From assembly GCF_043099315.1 (NCBI RefSeq), contig NZ_CP170746.1: a DNA stretch of 64,000 bases; one strand, written 5' to 3'. Below, one piece after another: positions 1 through 8,598 of this stretch (positions are counted from its first letter, which is position 1; each line of letters opens with the position of its first letter). The position numbers and the translations under genes are program-made. The notes beneath the pieces were generated by a model. The model did no database searches. It was not told the DNA's origin and saw only the letters and a program-made list of their open reading frames with translations. This DNA is from Chlorogloeopsis fritschii (lineage in GTDB: Bacteria; Cyanobacteriota; Cyanobacteriia; Cyanobacteriales; Nostocaceae).

Positions 1-360
1 TAGCATTTTGTCTCATATTATACTTACTTTTTGAGCTTATGATTGTAAAGCCTTTGCTTCGCAAATGACAACCATCAATAAAATTTACCTGAAAGTGTTA
101 GTGTCGGCGCTATGACGGGAAAACTTAATATGCAGCATATATAACTTCAACTGGATATTGAAACCAACTTGGAGCAATGCATATGGTATCAAATAGTCAT
201 CGTCGGGAGTAAATAGTTGTGAGCAAACCTCTTCCAGTCAGCAATTTTGGCAGCAAACAGCCTATAAAGTCGAAATGCTCTGCTCTTACCTGACTCAGTT
301 TCATCCCTACCCGATCAGATTATTGTTTATCCGACTGCCTTTGCAGCAGGAAAGCGGTGC
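1..360. other. Non-coding leader upstream of cyaC
   Basis: I see no convincing gene in this stretch. It is moderately A/T-rich and ends in GCAGGAAAGCGGTGC directly before the cyaC ATG; the AGGAAA is a plausible weak ribosome binding site about 7 bases upstream. Any promoter for cyaC should lie here, but no clear -35/-10 pair or NtcA-like site could be assigned by eye. Confidence 0.5.
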
Positions 361-3300
361 ATGAAATCCCAAGCAAACTATAAGCCTAAAATTCTGGTTG
401 TCGATGACGAACCTGACAACCTTGACTTGCTGTACCGCACCTTTTATCGCGATTATAAGGTGCTGAGGGCTAATTCTGGCCCAGCAGCATTGGATCTACT
501 GTCGCAAGAGGGAGATGTATCAGTAATCATCTCCGATCAGCGAATGCCGATGATGAGCGGTACTGAATTTTTAAGCCTAACAGCGACTCAGTATCCAGAC
601 ATTATCCGCATCATCTTAACTGGCTACACCGATGTCGAAGACCTGGTAGAAGCGATTAACTCTGGTAAAGTATTCAAATATGTCACCAAACCGTGGGAAG
701 CAGAAGAACTGAAAGCGGTAGTACGTCAAGCTTTGGATACTCATAATGTCCTTAAAGCTCGTACCCGTGAACTAACCCGCACGCTTCGTCAGGAATCGCT
801 GCTAAATACCGTCACCAATACGATTCGTGGTGCCTTAGACTATCGGCAAATTCTACAAACAATTGTGGATACTGTAGGTCATATGTTGGAGGTAGATGTC
901 TGCCTCTTGCGTCCATTTCAAGAGAATCGGTTGGTAGATGAAAGATTTATTTACCAAAAGACGCTCTCTCAAAGAATAGAAGAGTGGGATAACCAGCCGC
1001 GTGCGGAGATTGCTGCCGTTGTAGATCCTCTTTGGGCGGCTTCCCTTGGGGTGTGGACAGGTGCCCAGCCAGTGGAAGAGAGGCAGTCGCGTGTGGGGGT
1101 TCCCTCCATTGAAGAGGCTATTGTGGAGAATTTTCACTCCTCGCCCCTTGCCCCCCTCTCCCCTTCCTCTTTGGCACAGACAGTCTGGGAAACTCGCGAA
1201 GTACAGGTAATTCACGATATTACTAGCGATGAACGTATCCAAGGCGAAACTCCCGAACTTCAAAGTCGCGCTGCTGCTTTTGCTGAAGCTAATATTTGTT
1301 CTAGTTTGGTAGTGCCGTTGATTTGCCGACAAGAACTGATGGCGGTGCTGGCACTGCATCAGTGTAACCAGCCCCGTGCTTGGAGTGAAGACGAGGTGCA
1401 GTTGGTAATGATGGTGGCAGATCAAGCAGCTCTTGCTTTATCTCAAGCTTATGCTTACGAGCAAGTACGTGCTCTTGCTCAACGGGAAGCTTTGATTAAT
1501 ACGATTACTAGTGCTATTCGCTCTAGCTTAGATCCGCAAGATATCTTTGCAGCGATTACTCATCAACTCGGACAAGCCTTACAAGTGGATGGCTGTGTCT
1601 TGTCTTTGTGGACAGAGGAAGATGAGTTTGTTCATTGCGTAGGCTTATATGACGGTTATAAAAATATAGAAACGGAAAATTCAAGTCATACTGACCATGC
1701 TGGTAATCATAGTTTACCTTTATCACAAACACCAATAAAAGAGAATCCAATTCTCCAAGAAATGTTGCGGACACAACAGCCAGTAGTAATTGGCGATATG
1801 GGGCAGTGTCCTCCACAAACTAAGGGATCTGATTTACCTTTTCGACTGCCAGCACGATCGCTGATGGTAGTTCCCCTGCTTGCTGATGGCAAAGCCATTG
1901 GTAGCATTACATTACGCGAAGGCAATAGTGTGCGAACATGGCTACCGTTTGAGATTGAGTTAGCCAAAGCTGTAGCAGCACAAGCAGCGATCGCGGTACA
2001 GCAGTCTCACTTGTACCAAAAAACTCGCGAACAGGCTGAACGTTTGTTAGAGTTAGACAAACAAAAAACCGAATTTTTCCAAAATATCTCTCACGAATTT
2101 CGTACACCCATTACCTTAATTCAAGGGCCATTAGAATCTGCTGTGGCCTCCAAAGAGGGGTTATCCTACGAACAAAGTGCGATCGCTCTGCGTAACTCTC
2201 GCCGCCTGCTGCGATTGGTAAATCAACTTCTGGATCTGCAACGCTTGGATGCAGGGCGTATGCAGCCTAGTTTTCGTCCTTGCGATTTAGTTGAATTTGT
2301 TAGCCAAATTGTCGAGTCGTTTCGTCCTTATTGTCAGAAAAAGGGGCTGCATTTAGTTACTGACATGGCTGAATGTTCTACAGTTTGCTTGGACATGGAA
2401 AAATTCGACAAGGTAGTTTATAATCTCTTGTCGAATGCCATGAAGTTTACTCCCGAAGGCGGCAGCATTTCTGTTATAGTGCAGCCTCAAGGCGAAAATT
2501 GCTTACTGCAAGTCCAAGATACTGGAATCGGTATTCTCAAAGAACAAATACCTCTTTTGTTTGAACGCTTCCGCCAAGCTGAAGGCTCAGAAAATCGTTC
2601 CTATGAAGGTACGGGTTTGGGTTTAGCTTTAGTCAAAGAACTGGTGGAAATTCACGGTGGTAAAGTCACTGTGGAATCAGTTTACGGTGAAGGTACTACC
2701 TTTAGTGTCTGGTTGATACCTGGTAGCGCTCACCTGCCTCCAGAGCAGGTACTGGAAGCCTCTGTGGAAGTTAATATCAGCCGTGCTGCTGTAGAATTGG
2801 CAGATTTAGAACTGATAGAAGAGGGGATTGGGGAAGAACAAGTAACTAGCACCCAACCTCTAACCCCTGGTTCTTCGATCCTAGTTGTAGATGACAATCC
2901 AGATCTGCGTACCTACGTGTCTGGTATTTTACGTAATATTGGTTATCAAGTACAAACAGCTCGTAATGGCTCAGAAGGGTTCCAAATTGCGAAGGAAATT
3001 TTGCCTAGCTTAATTGTGAGCGATTTAATGATGCCTGTGGTGTCAGGCTTGGAAATGATTCGGATGATCCGCAATGAAGAAAAGTTGAAAGGAACACCAA
3101 TCATTCTGCTGACAGCGAAAATTGATGAAGAAACTCGGATTGAAGGTGCAGAACGTGGTGCAGATGCCTATTTAGCAAAGCCATTTAACGATCGCGAACT
3201 GTTGGCAGAGGTGCGAAATCTCCTAGCTTTAAAGGAAAATGAACGCAAGGTAGTAGAGTTAAACACTTATTTGACAGAATCTGTACTCAAGCGCTTTTTG

Positions 3301-3951
3301 CCACCTGCTTTGGTAAAAAAAGCTGCGGCTGGAGATTTAGTTTTGGATTTACGCCCAGAACCCCGCTTAATTACAGTTTTATTCAGTGATATTGTCGGTT
3401 TTACTCAGCTAGCAAATACCTTGAGATCGCGACGAGTAGCCGAGTTGCTAAATGAATATTTAGAAGCTATGACAAGAGCGGTATTTGATAATGGCGGCAG
3501 CGTCGATAAATTTATGGGAGATGCTATTCTAGCTCTGTTTGGGGCACCAGAAGAACTAACGCCAAACGAACAAGTTAGGCGTGCTGTTAATACCGCTAGA
3601 GCAATGCTGCGATCGCTAGAAATTCTAAATCAGCGTTGGCGAGAGCAGGGAATTTTCGATGCTACAGAACGTAAAAGCGTGGAGTTTCGTTGTGGCATTC
3701 ACCAAGGTACGGCAGTTGTGGGTATGTTTGGTAGTATCGAACGTGCTGACTATACAGCCATAGGCCCTAGTGTTAATATTGCTGCTAGATTACAACAAGC
3801 TGCTGTTGCTGGTACTATACTTGTTTCTGCTGCTGTAGCAGATTATTTGCAAGAAGATGAAATTATTAAAGGTAGTCCATTAGAACTAAAAGGAATAGAT
3901 GAAACGGTTTTAACTTTTGCTGTAACACCAGAATTGGTGGCAAATAGCTAA
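361..3951 (+). CDS. cyaC: CyaC-type hybrid sensor kinase / adenylate cyclase
   Basis: This 1196-residue cytoplasmic protein combines a phosphorelay with a class III nucleotide cyclase and probably makes cAMP. Domains in order: receiver (about 8-125, phospho-acceptor D59, conserved K110), GAF (155-370), GAF (385-550), HisKA with H578 in SHEFRTP, HATPase (about 690-800), second receiver (about 870-990, D888) and a class III cyclase (about 1000-1180). Cyclase metal ligands are D1010 (FSDIVGF) and D1054 (KFMGDA), and K1050 fits adenine rather than guanine specificity. The order REC-GAF-HK-REC-cyclase matches CyaC of Anabaena and Spirulina. No signal peptide or membrane helix is seen. Residues around 245-275 in the first GAF are a proline/serine-rich low-complexity insert. 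The ATG has a weak AGGAAA upstream. It stands alone, followed by a hairpin terminator about 180 bases downstream. Confidence 0.93.
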   Translation: MKSQANYKPKILVVDDEPDNLDLLYRTFYRDYKVLRANSGPAALDLLSQEGDVSVIISDQRMPMMSGTEFLSLTATQYPDIIRIILTGYTDVEDLVEAINSGKVFKYVTKPWEAEELKAVVRQALDTHNVLKARTRELTRTLRQESLLNTVTNTIRGALDYRQILQTIVDTVGHMLEVDVCLLRPFQENRLVDERFIYQKTLSQRIEEWDNQPRAEIAAVVDPLWAASLGVWTGAQPVEERQSRVGVPSIEEAIVENFHSSPLAPLSPSSLAQTVWETREVQVIHDITSDERIQGETPELQSRAAAFAEANICSSLVVPLICRQELMAVLALHQCNQPRAWSEDEVQLVMMVADQAALALSQAYAYEQVRALAQREALINTITSAIRSSLDPQDIFAAITHQLGQALQVDGCVLSLWTEEDEFVHCVGLYDGYKNIETENSSHTDHAGNHSLPLSQTPIKENPILQEMLRTQQPVVIGDMGQCPPQTKGSDLPFRLPARSLMVVPLLADGKAIGSITLREGNSVRTWLPFEIELAKAVAAQAAIAVQQSHLYQKTREQAERLLELDKQKTEFFQNISHEFRTPITLIQGPLESAVASKEGLSYEQSAIALRNSRRLLRLVNQLLDLQRLDAGRMQPSFRPCDLVEFVSQIVESFRPYCQKKGLHLVTDMAECSTVCLDMEKFDKVVYNLLSNAMKFTPEGGSISVIVQPQGENCLLQVQDTGIGILKEQIPLLFERFRQAEGSENRSYEGTGLGLALVKELVEIHGGKVTVESVYGEGTTFSVWLIPGSAHLPPEQVLEASVEVNISRAAVELADLELIEEGIGEEQVTSTQPLTPGSSILVVDDNPDLRTYVSGILRNIGYQVQTARNGSEGFQIAKEILPSLIVSDLMMPVVSGLEMIRMIRNEEKLKGTPIILLTAKIDEETRIEGAERGADAYLAKPFNDRELLAEVRNLLALKENERKVVELNTYLTESVLKRFLPPALVKKAAAGDLVLDLRPEPRLITVLFSDIVGFTQLANTLRSRRVAELLNEYLEAMTRAVFDNGGSVDKFMGDAILALFGAPEELTPNEQVRRAVNTARAMLRSLEILNQRWREQGIFDATERKSVEFRCGIHQGTAVVGMFGSIERADYTAIGPSVNIAARLQQAAVAGTILVSAAVADYLQEDEIIKGSPLELKGIDETVLTFAVTPELVANS

Positions 3952-4130
3952 TAGCTAATAGTTAAAAAAAATGGTAATTATAGCAGGTGAAAGGGGACAG
4001 GTGACAAGGAACAGAGTTAAAATTCTTTTGGTGTTTAAGTTCTATCATCTGTTGAGTTCCTAACAACTTTGGCTGTTGCTATAAAAATAAACTATTAAGT
4101 AAGTCAACTTAAATAAACTGACAATATAAA

Positions 4131-4161
4131 ACTCCGACTTTTTAAAAAAGTCGGAGTTTTT
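4131..4161 (+). terminator. Rho-independent terminator downstream of cyaC
   Basis: A perfect 10-bp stem, ACTCCGACTT at 4131-4140 pairing with AAGTCGGAGT at 4148-4157, is followed by a run of T. It lies between cyaC and the insertion sequence, and is probably the cyaC terminator. Confidence 0.75.
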
Positions 4162-4287
4162 GCGTGACTTTTCTAAATAGTCGTCCCTGAAAAATAGATG
4201 AAAGCCAGCATTAAGAGGGAGTTCAGAGAGAGAAAGTGTGTGTAAGATTGCCAGAAAATCTTCCAAAGCTTGAAAAAGCAGGTGAAC

Positions 4288-5597
4288 ATGAGCGGTAATT
4301 TTGGGGAAAAGAGGACACCAGTAGAAGGAATAAAACAACCTTTACTGGAGAGTCAACTAAATCTAGAACATCCGTTAGTAAAACTGGCTAAGGCTTTGGA
4401 TTGGCAGTACTTTGAGCAAGAGTTTAGAACAGCAACCACAACAGATGTAGGCCGCCCAGCATTGTCGAGTCGGTTGTTAGTGGGGCTGCATTACTTGAAA
4501 GCACTGTACGATGAGAGTGATGAATCAGTAGTGGAGAAATGGGTAGAAAATCCCTATTGGCAGTACTTTTGCGGAGAACAAACCTTTCAACATGAATTAC
4601 CTTGTCATCCTACAAGCTTGGTGAAGTGGCGGCAGCGAGTTGGAGCAGAAGGGGTAGAAAAACTGCTCAAAGGTGTGCTAAGGACTGCCCAACAGCAAAA
4701 AGCCCTAAAGCCGAGTGAGATTAAGCGCGTGAATGTCGATACCACAGTGCAAGAGAAAGCGATTGCCTTTCCTACTGATGCGCGGTTGTATGACAAAGCG
4801 CGACGAGCATTGGTACGTGCCGCCCAGAAACAGCAAATCAAACTGCGTCAGAACTATTCACGCTTGGGTAAACAAGCATTATTTCATCAAAGCCGCTATG
4901 CAGTGGCACAACAAGGCGGCCGCGCTCGTAAACAAACACAAAAATTGCGTACCTATTTGGGAAGAGTGATTCGGGACATCGAGCGAAAATTACCGAACCC
5001 ATCACCAATGTTGGCATCCCTGCTACAGCGTGCTAAACGCATTTACCAACAAAAGCTAAACGCATTTACCAACAAAAACGCAATGATTCTGCCAAACTTT
5101 ACAGTGTTCATGCTCCAGAGGTCGAATGTATCGCCAAGGGCAAGGTCAATAAAAAATACGAATTTGGTTGCAAAGTAGCAGTTGTGACGACGCATTGTAG
5201 CAACTGGATTGTCGGTATTGATGCCCAGCACGGTAACCCTTATGATGGCGCAACCCTTGCTCCTGCATTGCTTCAAGTTGAGAACCTCACTCACGTTCAA
5301 CCTCAACAGGCGATTGTAGACCAAGGATTTCGTGGCAGCACACATCATCCGCAAGCGGTACAAGTGTTAATTGCTGGCAACCGCAAGCGAGCAGGTTTTC
5401 TCAAACGACTGCTCAAACGTCGTAGTGCTATTGAGCCTGTCATTGGACATACCAAACATGATCACCGGATGCAGCGCAATTACCTGCAAGGTCAAGTTGG
5501 CGATCGCATCAATTCTTTTTTGGCTGGCTGTGGATTTAACCTCCGAAAGCTTTACCGCTTTTTTGTGACTGCTCCACTTATTCACCTTGTAGCTTAG
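4288..5597 (+). pseudogene. IS5-family transposase, broken by a 23-bp tandem duplication
   Basis: The DDE transposase is read in two frames. The first part (4288 to about 5077) has the InsH-like N-terminal domain (PLVKLAKALDW, CHPTSLVKWRQRVG) and the first acidic motif NVDTTVQEKAIAFP. The second part (about 5078-5597) carries AIVDQGFRG and the C-terminal RSAIEPVIGHTKHDHRM. Between them a 23-bp segment is present twice in tandem (5032-5054 and 5055-5077). Removing one copy restores the frame exactly and gives the reading IYQQKRNDSAKLYSVH. The ATG at 4288 has AGGTG a few bases upstream and is preferred over the TTG at 4270. As written, no full-length transposase is made; the downstream reading frame could start only at an internal GTG at 5184. 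Confidence 0.9.
5032..5077 (+). repeat. 23-bp perfect tandem duplication inside the transposase
   Basis: Two identical 23-base copies (5032-5054, 5055-5077) start GCTAAACGCATT and end in four A. Since 23 is not a multiple of three, the extra copy causes the transposase frameshift. Confidence 0.95.
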
Positions 5598-5745
5598 ATT
5601 CCCATCCTTTTATTTTTCAGGGACAACTAAATAGAATAGGGGCGTCAGTCGTCAGAAGAAGAATTCTCAAAGCCAGAATTTAGAAGAAATTCTTCATTCT
5701 GTAGGCGCGTAGCGACTTCCGCAGGTATTCTGTATTCTTCTTCAA

Positions 5746-7923
5746 TTACAGCTTGGGCATAATTTCTGATAATAAATGACCAGGAATTTTTGATAAAGCA
5801 AGATTTTGTCCTTTAATTCCTAACTCATTATGAAAAGCGCGAATTGTTTTGACAATATAAGTAAATGTAGTTTGATAAGATTCCTGTTGTTTATTAAGTC
5901 CATTTAAGGCTTGTAAATGATTTTCTAATGCTGCTTCCAAATGTTGGGAACGAGAGGCTTTGTCTCCATTTAAATACTGATCTGTTGCTAGTTGATAATG
6001 AGCTAATCCTAAATTATTGTGAGTGGCAAATATATCAAAACTTAAACTCTCTTCATTCAGTGAATGAGCAAGAGTTGTGCATTCTTCATAAGCTTTGACG
6101 CACAGTATTAAGAACTGCTGACGTTCTTCTTTTGTTGTTTGAGGTTGGTTTGCTAACTGCCAATAAGCAGTACCAAGATTATTTTGCGTGGCAGCACAAG
6201 CGGCGGGAACATTAGCAGGAGTGCGATATTTTAAAGCTTCTGCGTATGCTTGCACCGCCAGTCGCAAATGTTCTGTTGGATGATCGTACTGTGCTAAATT
6301 CCAATGGGCAGTGCCGATGTTGTTTTGAATCATGCCGTATTTCAACGGTTCTTGCTCCGGATGATAGTAATTTAGGGCAAGACTATAAGCTGCGATCGCT
6401 TTGTGCAAGTTTTCCGCCGATTGAGTGTGTTGCGCCAAATGCCAATAAGCAGTACCCAAATTATTCTGGGTGGCAGCGTACTTCAATGGTTCCATATTGT
6501 TACGCAAGCGCACTACTTCAGTGTAAGCTGCGATCGCTAGTTGCCAGTTTTTGACTGGATTCTTAAAGCGTGCTAAATCACCATAAGCTGTGCCTAAATT
6601 ATTTTGCACGCGAATGTAAGTTTCTGAGTGTGTTTCGGGCGAAATTAATTTTAAAGCTAACTGATAAAATTCAATTCCCTGCTCGATGTAAGATTGTCCT
6701 TCTTCAGAATTGGGTGGTGTGCGGTACAACATCCAGTACAGTGTTCCCAAATCATTTAAGATATCTGGCACATGAGGTGAAGTCTCATCATATGTAATTG
6801 CCTCTTGATATGCCAAAATCGCTACCATCATGTTTTCTAAGTTTGCCTGCCCTTGCTCGATCCGCAGGCGATATAAGTTCCCCAAGCGATGATAAGCTGC
6901 TGCTATTGTCTCTGGTAAAGCTTGTTTTAAGTGCAATCCATCAATTTCTTCCAAAAGTTGCTGCACTTGCACGCTCTCATCTCGATTTTGAGCGATCGCA
7001 GGATCGATATTATTAATTGTGGTTTGGATTAACTCCGTTAATTCCTTACTGATGTGCGTCAATTCTGGCTGCGAACGAGTTTCACTAACACTGACTTGAT
7101 GTGTTTGTTCTTCCTGCGGTGCTTCTGGCATCAAGATTTCTGATGTACTCACAGGAGTTTCTGGGATTTTTTGTCCGCGATTAACTGGTGATTGTGACTG
7201 AAAATCAAAATCTAACTGGGAGAGAGATTCTTCCAACCCAGATTGATCCAAACTACCTAAATCCAAACTTTTATAACTAGATAAACGTTCTTGTGAACTT
7301 CTGTTATTGGTAGTTGGTGTTGGTTCTCCAGCAAAAACAAACACACCTGTACGGCAACGCCAAAATTGTGGCGCTGACTGTTGGATCGCATATAACCAAG
7401 GGCGCGGTACCCACAACAGTAAACTTGATTCTAAAAAACGGCTTGATTCTGGGCTTGATAAATGCTGTTCGGTTAAACGTAGATAATGTAAAAATAAACG
7501 TTGTATTGCGACTGGTTGCCTAGTTAGCTGCTCAACACCCACAATTTGAAAGCCTGGTATGGGTAAAGATTTTCCAGGACTATCTTTTGATGCTCCTACA
7601 ATTGGTGGTGGATAATTAAGCAGCCATTGATTGATTTGCGCGATGGGGTTAGGATCGCTTAAGTTCAATCGTAAAGTGACTAATCGCGGATAAGCTGGTG
7701 TGCTGTCTTCTTGCGCCTCTGAAGGCTGATATAGTACTTGCCCAACCGGATAAGCCAAAGTTGAATGCAAACGTGCCGCCACTTGATTTCTCAAGTTTAA
7801 ATCATCACATATTGCTAAAAAAAATTGTCGTCGCAAGCCAAGACTGAGGGCAAGTTTTAGGCGATTGTATACTTGCCGATTCCATACAAATTTATCTGAA
7901 TGTGTTGTTTCATTCACGCTCAT
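5746..7923 (-). CDS. TPR-repeat protein of unknown role
   Basis: This is a 725-residue soluble protein. The first 200 or so residues form a domain I do not recognise. A disordered, Ser/Pro/Glu-rich linker follows (about 205-300), and the C-terminal half (about 325-700) is built of tetratricopeptide repeats of the NNLGTAY type: NDLGTLYW, QNNLGTAYGDLARF, QNNLGTAYWHLAQ, QNNIGTAHWNLAQ, QNNLGTAYWQLA and HNNLGLAHYQLA. TPR superhelices bind other proteins, so a scaffold or adaptor role is likely, but the partner is unknown. It has no signal peptide or transmembrane segment and is monocistronic. The start is the ATG at 7923. The ORF is intact and its base composition is like that of its neighbours. 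Confidence 0.85.
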   Translation of the reverse strand: MSVNETTHSDKFVWNRQVYNRLKLALSLGLRRQFFLAICDDLNLRNQVAARLHSTLAYPVGQVLYQPSEAQEDSTPAYPRLVTLRLNLSDPNPIAQINQWLLNYPPPIVGASKDSPGKSLPIPGFQIVGVEQLTRQPVAIQRLFLHYLRLTEQHLSSPESSRFLESSLLLWVPRPWLYAIQQSAPQFWRCRTGVFVFAGEPTPTTNNRSSQERLSSYKSLDLGSLDQSGLEESLSQLDFDFQSQSPVNRGQKIPETPVSTSEILMPEAPQEEQTHQVSVSETRSQPELTHISKELTELIQTTINNIDPAIAQNRDESVQVQQLLEEIDGLHLKQALPETIAAAYHRLGNLYRLRIEQGQANLENMMVAILAYQEAITYDETSPHVPDILNDLGTLYWMLYRTPPNSEEGQSYIEQGIEFYQLALKLISPETHSETYIRVQNNLGTAYGDLARFKNPVKNWQLAIAAYTEVVRLRNNMEPLKYAATQNNLGTAYWHLAQHTQSAENLHKAIAAYSLALNYYHPEQEPLKYGMIQNNIGTAHWNLAQYDHPTEHLRLAVQAYAEALKYRTPANVPAACAATQNNLGTAYWQLANQPQTTKEERQQFLILCVKAYEECTTLAHSLNEESLSFDIFATHNNLGLAHYQLATDQYLNGDKASRSQHLEAALENHLQALNGLNKQQESYQTTFTYIVKTIRAFHNELGIKGQNLALSKIPGHLLSEIMPKL

Positions 7924-8102
7924 GGCGGCTAAAGAGCCAAAATTCAGTGTAATTTCCCTTTAGGGACATATACAAGCGGCTTGTAAATCTGATTTTGACT
8001 AAGATTTGTAAATATATTGTGATTTTACTCAGGATAAATCAATTGTTTTAGGTATAAATTCAAAAGTATAAAAATATACTTTTCTATATCTTTAATTGTA
8101 AC

Positions 8103-8139
8103 AAATAAAAAACCAGGTTCCGATAGAATTTGGAACCTG
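8103..8139 (-). terminator. Rho-independent terminator of psb34
   Basis: On the minus strand, CAGGTTCC (8139-8132) pairs with GGAACCTG (8121-8114), followed by a T-rich tract (TTTTTTATTT). It sits about 45 bases past the psb34 stop codon. Confidence 0.75.
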
Positions 8140-8183
8140 ACAGGAGATATCTAAAGTCAATTAATTTATTAATACAATTTTTA

Positions 8184-8363
8184 TTAACTGAGATTGGAAA
8201 CAGAGAAGGCAACGAAAACTAAACCACCCACCAGAACCATTGCGGCAATTCCCAAAAATATATAATTGCGCTTTTGCTGTTGAGTAGGAGGTTCTGCTTG
8301 ATAAACTTTGGGTTCACGCGCAAAATTATTTAAACGGCCGCCTTCTTCAGTCGTATAGGGCAT
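8184..8363 (-). CDS. psb34: Psb34-like photosystem II assembly protein
   Basis: This 59-residue ORF begins MPYTTEEGGRLNNFAREPKV. Residues 34-54 form a single hydrophobic helix (IFLGIAAMVLVGGLVFVAF) after a short basic stretch (QQQKRNY). The pattern, an N-terminal EGGRLNNFA...EP segment before one C-terminal helix, is that of the conserved cyanobacterial ssl1498/Psb34 family. That family has been described as a small thylakoid protein found on photosystem II assembly intermediates. I recognise it from sequence memory and could not align it. The gene is monocistronic, has its own terminator downstream and is the only clear photosystem gene in the window. Confidence 0.8.
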   Translation of the reverse strand: MPYTTEEGGRLNNFAREPKVYQAEPPTQQQKRNYIFLGIAAMVLVGGLVFVAFSVSNLS

Positions 8364-8451
8364 GAATTATTTCCTTACTCTTCTCGTTTTTTTAATGTTA
8401 CATAAATGCAATATATGCTCTTACTTATCGAGATAATTCGTTACAAAAGTT

Positions 8452-8597
8452 TAGGGACTAGAGGCTAGGGGCTAGAAGGGGACAAGGGGACAAGGAGAGG
8501 ATATGGCTGGAGGCGGCAGCCCACAAAACCTCGTTACCAGGTTGAACGAGAAATCTAAAATCCCCACTACCTAATCCCTAGTCCCTAGTCCCTAGCC
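8452..8597. repeat. Opposed short heptamer arrays with a CTCGTTACCAGG motif
   Basis: Three TAGGGAC/TAGGGGC-type heptamers (8452-8475) face CCCTAGT-type heptamers (8571-8597) in the opposite orientation. Between them is CTCGTTACCAGGTTGAACGAG (8530-8550), whose first half recurs as a perfect palindrome at 24031-24059. This is intergenic and non-coding. Confidence 0.8.
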
Positions 8598-8598
8598 T

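Larger units (their letters stand above)
4180..5627 (+). mobile_element. IS5-like insertion sequence, transposase disrupted
   Basis: The element is about 1448 bp. Its ends are 17-bp inverted repeats with one mismatch: GTCGTCCCTGAAAAATA at the left (4180-4196) and, on the other strand, GTTGTCCCTGAAAAATA at the right (5611-5627). The flanking TAAATA occurs on both sides (4174-4179 and 5628-5633), a probable 6-bp target duplication, although part could be chance in A/T-rich DNA. The intact ends and target repeat suggest a fairly recent insertion. The only gene inside is the frameshifted transposase, so the copy should be immobile unless helped in trans. The family assignment (IS5, DUF772-type N-terminus) rests on the protein pattern, not on a database search. 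Confidence 0.85.

Noticed and set aside
853..1425. Long minus-strand frame opposite cyaC
   Set aside because: It is antisense to conserved GAF sequence, with no ribosome binding site and no protein-like pattern.
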